64,000 nt of DNA from Phymorhynchus buccinoides (lineage: Eukaryota > Mollusca > Gastropoda > Neogastropoda > Raphitomidae): assembly GCA_017654935.2 (NCBI GenBank), contig CM065683.1:1468799-1532798 (forward strand), in the 5' to 3' direction. The position numbers were made by a program, and so were the translations under genes. The notes below the pieces were generated by a model that searched no databases, was not told the DNA's origin, and was given only the letters and a program-made list of their open reading frames with translations. Of this stretch, positions 57,544 to 64,000 are shown one piece after another; positions within the stretch are counted from its first letter, which is position 1; each line of letters opens with the position of its first letter.

Positions 57544-57671
57544 CTGTAGACTTTTCTCATCATGCTCTCCGGCCAGTCAGACAGCAGGGTTTCATTGTCA
57601 GGCCAGGGCATGGGGACGGAGGCCAGAGAACACAGGTCGTCTGCCAGGTGCATTGAATGAAGAGGCTCCGT
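57544..57671 (-). CDS. PAN2: PAN2 exon (linker, PAN3-interaction region), 128 bp
   Basis: Acceptor TGCTGTTTTTCAG at 57672-57684, donor TACAG|GTATTG. Phase 0 at its start, two bases left at the end. It encodes TEPLHSMHLADDLCSLASVP, MPWPDNETLLSDWPES and MMRKVY. The segment with P(V/M)P... and (E/D)xLLSDWP is a conserved linker signature in PAN2 between the WD40 domain and the UCH-like domain, the part that contacts the PAN3 dimer. Neighbouring exons join in frame on both sides. Its 3' end and donor are repeated at 57200 and, diverged, at 56910. Confidence 0.93.
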
Positions 57672-57684
57672 CTGAAAAACAGCA

Positions 57685-59393
57685 CACGTCACTATTACAC
57701 AGCACTGACACACTACACAGTGGCCAGAGAACACAGCACACGTCACTACTACACAGCACTGACACACTACACAGTGGCCAGAGAACACAGCACACATCAC
57801 TACTACACAGCACTGACACACTACACAGTGGCCAGAGAACACAGCATACGTCACTACTACACAGCACTGACACACTACACAGTGGCCAGAGAACACAGCA
57901 CACATCACTACTACACAGCACTGACACACTACACAGTGGCCAGAGAACACAGCACACATCACTACTACACAGCACTGACACACTACACAGTGGCCAGAGA
58001 ACACAGCACACTTCACTACTACACAGCACTGACACACTACACAGTGGCCAGAGAACACAGCACACATCACTATTACACAGCACTGACACACTACACAGTG
58101 GCCAAAGAACACATCACACGTCACGTCACTACTACACAGCACTGACACACTACACAGTGGCCAGAGAACACAGCACACATCACTACTACACAGCACTGAC
58201 ACACTACACAGTGGCCAGAGAACACAGCACACGTCACTACTACACAGCACTGACACACTACACAGTGGCCAGAGAACACAGCACACATCACATCACTACT
58301 ACACAGCACTGACACACTACACAGTGGCCAAAGAACACATCACACGTCACGTCACTACTACACAGCACTGACACACTACACAGTGGCCAGAGAGAACACA
58401 TCACACGTCACATCACTACTACACAGCACTGACACACTACACAGTGGCCAGAGAACACAGCACACGTCACATCACTACTACACAGCACTGACACACTACA
58501 CAGTGGCCAGAGAACACAGCACACGTCACATCACTACTACACAGCACTGACACACTACACAGTGGCCAGAGAACACAGCACACGTCACATCACTACTACA
58601 CAGCACTGACACACTACACAGTGGCCAGAGAACACAGCACACATCACTACTACACAGCACTGACACACTACACAGTGGCCAGAGAACACAGCACACGTCA
58701 CATCACTACTACACAGCACTGACACACTACACAGTGGCCAAAGAACACAGCACACATCACTACTACACAGCACTGACACACTACACAGTGGCCAGAGAAC
58801 ACAGCACACATCACTACTACACAGCACTGACACACTACACAGTGGCCAGAGACACACACACATCACTACTACACAGCACTGACACACTACACAGTGGCCA
58901 GAGAACACAGCACACATCACTACTACACAGCACTGACACACTACACAGTGGCCAGAGAACACAGCACACATCACTACTACACAACATCACTACTACACAG
59001 CACTGACACACTACACAGTGGCCAGAGAACACAGCACACATCACTACTACACAACATCACTACTACACAGCACTGACACACTACACAGTGGCCAGAGACA
59101 CACAGCACACATCACACTACTACACAGCACTGACACACTACACAGTGGCCAAAGAACACATCACACATCACTACTACACAGCACTGACACACTACACAGT
59201 GGCCAGAGAACACAGCACACATCACTACTACACAGCACTGACACACTACACAGTGGCCAGAGAACACAGCACACATTCACTACTACACAGCACTGACACA
59301 CTACACAGTGGCCAGAGAACACAGCACTACTACACAGCACTGACACACTACACAGTGGCCAGAGAACACAGCACACATCACTACTACACAATG
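57685..59393. repeat. 54-bp minisatellite on the acceptor side of a PAN2 exon
   Basis: About 31 copies. On the minus strand the unit reads TGTGTTCTCTGGCCACTGTG, TAGTGTGTCAGTGCTG and TGTAGTAGTGATGTGTGC. It contains the end of the intron (GTGTGCTGT) and TGTGTTCTCTGGCC, which is identical to part of the exon at 57544-57671. This suggests an origin from that acceptor border with an internal deletion; the derivation is less certain than for other arrays. Confidence 0.9.
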
Positions 59394-60838
59394 TTGTATT
59401 GCTGTGCATTGTAATGTGATGCATTACATTGTATTATGTTGTATTGGACTAACATCGCCGACATTCTGGCTGTTCAACTGTATTGTACTGTATTGCTGTG
59501 CATTGTAATGTGATGTATTACATTGTATTATGTTGTATTGGACTAACATCGCCGACATTCTGGTTGTTCAACTGTATTGTACTGTATTGCTGTGCATTGT
59601 AATGTGATGCATTACATTGTATTATGTTGTATTGGACTAACATCGCCGACATTCTGGTTGTTCAACTGTATTGTACTGTATTGCTGTGCATTGTAATGTG
59701 ATGTATTACATTGTATTATGTTGTATTGGACTAACATCGCCGACATTCTGGCTGTTCAACTGTATTGCTGTGCATTGTAATGTGATGTATTACATTGTAT
59801 TATGTTGTATTGGACTAACATCGCCGACATTCTGGTTGTTCAACTGTATTGCTGTGCATTGTAATGTGATGTATTACATTGTATTATGTTGTATTGGACT
59901 AACATCGCCGACATTCTGGCTGTTCAACTGTATTGCTGTGCATTGTAATGTGATGTATTACATTGTATTATGTTGTATTGGACTAACATCGCCGACATTC
60001 TGGCTGTTCAACTGTATTGCTGTGCATTGTAATGTGATGTATTACATTGTATTATGTTGTATTGGACTAACATCGCCGACATTCTGGCTGTTCAACTGTA
60101 TTGCTGTGCATTGTAATGTGATGCATTACATTGTATTATGTTGTATTGGACTAACATCACCGACATTCTGGTTGTTCAACTGTATTGCTGTGCATTGTAA
60201 TGTGATGTATTACATTGTAACATGTTGTATTGGACTAACATCGCCGACATTCTGGTTGTTCAACTGTATTGTACTGTGCTGTGCATTGTAATGTGATGTA
60301 TTACATTGTATTATGTTGTATTGGACTAACATCGCCGACATTCTGGTTGTTCAACTGTATTGTACTGTATTGCATTGTAATGTGATGTATTACATTGTAT
60401 TATGTTGTATTGGACTAACATCGCCGACATTCTGGCTGTTCAACTGTATTGCTGTGCATTGTAATGTGATGTATTACATTGTATTATGTTGTATTGGACT
60501 AACATCGCCGACATTCTGGCTGTTCAACTGTATTGCTGTGCATTGTAATGTGATGTATTACATTGTATTATGTTGTATTGGACTAACATCGCCGACATTC
60601 TGGCTGTTCAACTGTATTGCTGTGCATTGTAATGTGATGCATTACATTGTATTATGTTGTATTGGACTAACATCGCCGACATTCTGGCTGTTCAACTGTA
60701 TTGCTGTGCATTGTAATGTGATGCATTACATTGTATTATGTTGTATTGGACTAACATCGCCGACATTCTGGCTGTTCAACTGTATTGCTGTGCATTGTAA
60801 TGTGATGCATTACATTGTATTATGTTGCATTGTACAGT
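59394..60838. repeat. 84-bp (and 97-bp) minisatellite in a PAN2 intron
   Basis: About 16 copies of TATTGCTGTGCATTGTAATG, TGATGTATTACATTG, TATTATGTTGTATTGGAC and TAACATCGCCGACATTCTGG, with a 13-bp-longer subtype. The minus-strand AACAACCAGAATGTCGG resembles AACAACCAGAACGTGGTG of the exon at 61920-61996, and the following TACAACATAATACAATG resembles that exon's intron start, so it may be another exon-border array. Divisible by 3, hence a long spurious frame. Confidence 0.95.
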
Positions 60839-60850
60839 GTTCTTACTATA

Positions 60851-61285
60851 TGTGACCCAGCGCCACGAAAGGGACATTAAGTGTCAAACTGACCTTTCTG
60901 AGAAAATTATAAGTTTTGAAAACTTCAGACAATTCTTCTTTCTAATGATACAAGAATCATTCTTGTATCTTTTTTTCGTTCCAGAGCTATGAGCATTCAA
61001 AGTTTAGTAAGGTGACTGTCTGCCATTTTGAGAAAACACTGCCTAAAGTCTAGCCTAGGCTGAAGAAAATGCATTTACATACTCATTTAAAAAACACTTA
61101 TAATACCATTTAGAGACAATATTTCAAGATCATCCTTTATATACGTATGAAAGATAAGGGGTTAGAGAACAAGAAATTACCCATAACTCAAAATTGAACA
61201 AAAAATTAGATTTTTGACTTTTGCAAGCCTGTTGTGAGAAACTAGCCCAGCGACCTTAATGTCCCTTTAGTGGTGCTGGGTCACA
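60851..61285. mobile_element. MITE of Tc1/mariner type (TA target site)
   Basis: 435 bp with terminal inverted repeats of about 33 bp: TGTGACCCAGCGCCACGAAA... at the left and its complement ...TAGTGGTGCTGGGTCACA at the right. TA flanks both ends (60849-60850, 61286-61287). No transposase. A TA duplication is the hallmark of Tc1/mariner insertions. Confidence 0.88.
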
Positions 61286-61400
61286 TATTGCATGATAGTA
61301 TGCACTGACATGATGAGCACAGACGGCATTGATTCTATGTCATGGTTGCTGGATTGAACCACTGCAGTGTACTTTCTATTGCACTGTAGTGTAGCACATT

Positions 61401-61883
61401 CAGGGCTCCCAATCGTCCCGCAAAACAACGGGTCCCAGGGACTCCTTCACTTAACAGTATCATGGCTGCAACTACACAAAATGAAAAAAAACAAAAACTG
61501 AAAGGCCGGGGTCCAGCGGTAATGTCCCCATGCAGCTGAACAAAAAAATGATTTATGAAGGTATTTTAGTTTGCTTTTCCCACAATTTATACAAATGCTT
61601 ACACTATTAGACACACAAAGATCTTGTTTGACAAACAAACAAAATAAGGAATTTCCTTTTCTGGTAAAATTGAAAAACAAGAAATCCTTGTAAACCAGGG
61701 AAAGTTGCACCCATGCGGGTTATACGAGGTTCCTAGAGGCGGGATAGAGAGTCCCAATGACATAGCGAATGCTAAAAAGAATGTTTATAGTGCATCACTG
61801 GGACCCCCTGCACATTCGTTTAGAGGATTCTTTAAAATTATAGTACTTCATAGACCCCTAAATGGGGGTCCCTGGGAGCCCTG
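61401..61883. mobile_element. MITE with CAGGGCTCCCA termini
   Basis: 483 bp starting CAGGGCTCCCAATCG and ending with the complement, GGTCCCTGGGAGCCCTG. The directly repeated flank ACATT (61396-61400 and 61884-61888) is a candidate 5-bp target-site duplication. The CAGGG start resembles hAT-type elements, although those usually make 8-bp duplications. It ends 31 bp downstream of a PAN2 splice donor. Confidence 0.8.
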
Positions 61884-61919
61884 ACATTGCCCTGCATTGT
61901 GTTGTATTGTATGACTCAC

Positions 61920-61996
61920 TTGGTCGGCAAAGGTGGTATCGATGTTCAATCCACTGAACACCACGTTCTGGTTGTTGGAGTACAGGTGAACTAAAC
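61920..61996 (-). CDS. PAN2: PAN2 exon (end of WD40 domain), 77 bp
   Basis: Acceptor GTGTGTTTGCAG at 61997-62008, donor GACCAA|GTGAGT. After completing a Gly codon it encodes LVHLYSNNQNVVFSGLNIDT then TFADQ, 25 codons, ending in phase 0. It matches PAN2 ...G(T/C)VHLWxxxxxxxFNxYSxxTEFA, the last WD40 strand and start of the linker. The next exon (TEPLHS) follows in frame. This is the most upstream PAN2 exon recognised; the earlier WD40 exons should lie beyond the right edge of the window. Confidence 0.9.
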
Positions 61997-62049
61997 CTGC
62001 AAACACACACACAACACACCAAAAAGACACACACCCACAAAACAGTGTG

Positions 62050-62735
62050 TATCCTTTAGATTAACACTTTCAACACCACCCCTCTCTCTGCTCCCTGTGT
62101 CATCAGCGCACTGCAGTGAAGGCATGAACATTCCCTCAGGACACCTTATTATTAACACTTTCAACACCACCCCTCTCTCTGCTCCATGTGACCTATCAGC
62201 ACACTGCAGTGAAGGCATGAACATTCCCTCAGGACACCTTATTATTAACACTTTCAACACCACACCCTTTCTCTGCTCCGTGTGACCTATCGGCACAACT
62301 GCAGTATAAGGTAGGAACATTCCCCCAGGACACATTATTACTTAACTCTTTCAACACCACCCCTCCCTCTGCTCCGTGTGACCTATCGGCACACCGCTGC
62401 AGTGAAGGTATGAACATTCCCTCAGGACACCTTATTATTAAACACTTTCAACACCACCCCGCTCTCTGTCTCCGTGTGACCTATCGGCACACTGCAGTGA
62501 AAGCATGAACATTCCCCCAGGACACCCTATTATTAACACTTTTCAACACCCCCCTCTCGCTGCTCTGCTCCCTGTGTCATCAGCACCACTGCATGCCGTG
62601 AAGGCATATTGAACATTCCCTCAGGACACCTTATTATTAAACATTTCAAAGAACACCACCCCTACTCTATGCTCCTGGTGTCATCACAGCACATTGCAGT
62701 GAGGGCATGAACATTCCCTCAGGACACCCAGTGAC
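62050..62735. repeat. About 85-115-bp degenerate tandem repeat upstream of the first visible PAN2 exon
   Basis: Seven copies with CTCAGGACACCTTATTATTA, ACACTTTCAACACCACCCC, TCTGCTCC(G/C)TGTG and CACTGCAGTGAAGGCATGAA, with many small indels. No exon sequence could be recognised in the unit. Confidence 0.93.
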
Positions 62736-63151
62736 TGTTTTTGTACAAGTGCATAGATTTAGATTTGATGTTTTTAACACTATCCCGATGTAGCCGTGCC
62801 AGAGAATCACTTCCCGTGCGACAGGCACCCACAGCTGCCGCCTGTTCCCTGTAGACGGCAGATTTCAGCACTTTTCTTATTTGTTTAAATACTAACAATA
62901 AAGTGTTTGGTATCAACATAAAGAGCAAACACTGAACTAAACGGTTATGGTAGAAATAAATCATTGGCTGATACTGTTTTGTCGTGCTTGTGTCTGAAAG
63001 TAACATGGGTAACAGAGAAAAAGAAGAAAAAATTACACTCTTTTCTGTTTTTGTAACACCAAACTAAAGGTAAAACAGGCAAAAAACGTTGATGCTTATT
63101 TCTTTTTTTAGTCTTCTCTATCATTATTATAACTTTTCACTTCATCCTATA
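62736..63151. other. No recognisable gene
   Basis: A 95-residue minus-strand frame at 62719-63006 has no family resemblance I can name. Confidence 0.5.
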
Positions 63152-63365
63152 ACAGGGACGGATTATAGGGGGTTTCCTGGTTGCGTGTAAAAACCCCCAC
63201 CCCCTTGTTGCCTAAAATAAAACAAAACACAATATCATCTCTCTCACATACACACACACTCACACATTTACTATACGTTCATCCATAACAAAATGTTTGT
63301 AACTGTAAAGTGCTTTGAAATCTGTTGGAAACCCCCCCTTTATGTACAGCGTAATCCGCTCCTCT
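63152..63365. mobile_element. MITE-like element with GGATTA termini
   Basis: Starts AGGGACGGATTATAGGGGG and ends CCCCCCTTTATGTAC...GTAATCCGCTC, with imperfect inverted ends. The interior GTTTCCTGG/GGAAACCCCCC motif is shared with 22999-23262. Confidence 0.6.
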
Positions 63366-64000
63366 AAAAATGTATTCCACAGTACAAATTCCCTTCATTT
63401 AGTTTAAGTATTCTTTCCCAGTCTGGAATTTCTCTGGCACTCAGCACCCTAGGAAAATGGTAGCGGTTCTCCTATTACAGCGTGCATTCCAGCACGTATA
63501 CCAACCGCCAGCATTCAAACTGAGACTAGTGAGAGCCAGTACAAAGTTAACATGTTCCTGTGTGTTACTGTGGTGTTAGTTTCTCCTAGAGCGATCATGG
63601 GAAAGACAGGGATTTTTTTAAAATTGAAACCACAAGTGGTTGCTACGTCCCCGCATGAGGACTTTCCCAGACACAATATGTGGTTGTCACGTCGGGAAGA
63701 GATAGAAACGAGAACCACCGCATGATGTGGTTATGTCTGGAAAACATTAACCCTTTTACCGCCAGTCATCTTTGAGCCAAACATTTCCATTAAACTTACT
63801 TAGCTACAGACCGTTTTTGATTACCCCGCACATGGGGCAGCACACTCCATCTGTGGGATTCTGGAGACTTGATGATTCAATAGTTTGGGAATTTGTAATC
63901 AGGATCGGCGGGAAAAATCGATGTTTTCAGAACACCGAAACAGAGGCTGACAGACACCACACACACACCAAACACTTGTTACGCACACACATACATACAC
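63366..64000. other. No recognisable gene; CA repeat at the right edge
   Basis: Ordinary sequence with a small duplication around TGTGGTTGTCACGTC (63680) and GTGGTTGCTACGTC (63638). CA-rich from 63957. Confidence 0.55.

Noticed and set aside
57653..60855. Repetitive Cys/Leu- or Thr/His-rich proteins encoded by the 54-bp and 84-bp arrays
   Set aside because: Unit lengths divisible by 3 create open frames on both strands; the arrays lie within a PAN2 intron.
27155..61996. PAN2 as a processed or otherwise dead pseudogene
   Set aside because: Nine exons from 61996 to 44695 have intact splice sites and (apart from one base at 46543) consistent phases with strong conservation; introns are present, so it is not processed. 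The breaks are confined to the indel-rich zone near the gap.

Overview
This is eukaryotic (metazoan) nuclear DNA with very high repeat content. It contains one recognisable host gene, PAN2 (the PAN2-PAN3 deadenylase subunit), on the minus strand. Its exons have clean AG|...|GT borders, and TTAGGG-type motifs, tRNA-headed SINEs, DIRS-type and Ty3/Gypsy retrotransposons, several MITE families and heavy (TC)n/(CA)n content surround it. I infer a lophotrochozoan, most likely a marine mollusc (gastropod); this rests on overall character, not on a database match.

Layout. 0-6 kb: a LINE endonuclease remnant, then two head-to-head minisatellites (16-bp and 30-bp units) that are inverted relatives of each other around a telomere-like island. 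6-13 kb: a foldback element with telomeric motifs, then a composite dispersed repeat (MITE, microsatellites and a 100-bp tandem core). 13.1-18.7 kb: a Ty3/Gypsy element on the minus strand with two LTRs, gag, CCHC, protease and integrase, but no reverse transcriptase/RNase H. 18.7-26.65 kb: further copies of the composite repeat, ending in a 500-N scaffold gap. 27.2-62 kb: the PAN2 locus, read right to left; an 8-kb DIRS-like tyrosine-recombinase retrotransposon sits in one of its introns (33.66-41.61 kb). 62-64 kb: intronic or upstream repeats and a MITE.

PAN2. Twelve exons could be placed. From 61996 down to 44695, nine consecutive exons join with matching phase. They encode the end of the WD40 region, the linker, the catalytically dead ubiquitin-hydrolase-like (UCH) domain and part of its zinc-binding segment. 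One intervening exon was not recognised. Three more exons (32.5, 29.2 and 28.1 kb) continue the UCH domain, the 29.2-kb one with broken frames. The C-terminal exonuclease exons were not found in the window.

The most notable observation is that nearly every PAN2 intron carries a tandem array whose repeat unit is the adjacent exon-intron border: exon 3' end plus splice donor, or acceptor plus exon 5' end, copied about 2 to 20 times. The intron at 44808-46517 consists only of a donor-side array abutting an acceptor-side array. Single-base indels are dense around the gap (about 25-33 kb), so frame breaks there may be consensus errors.
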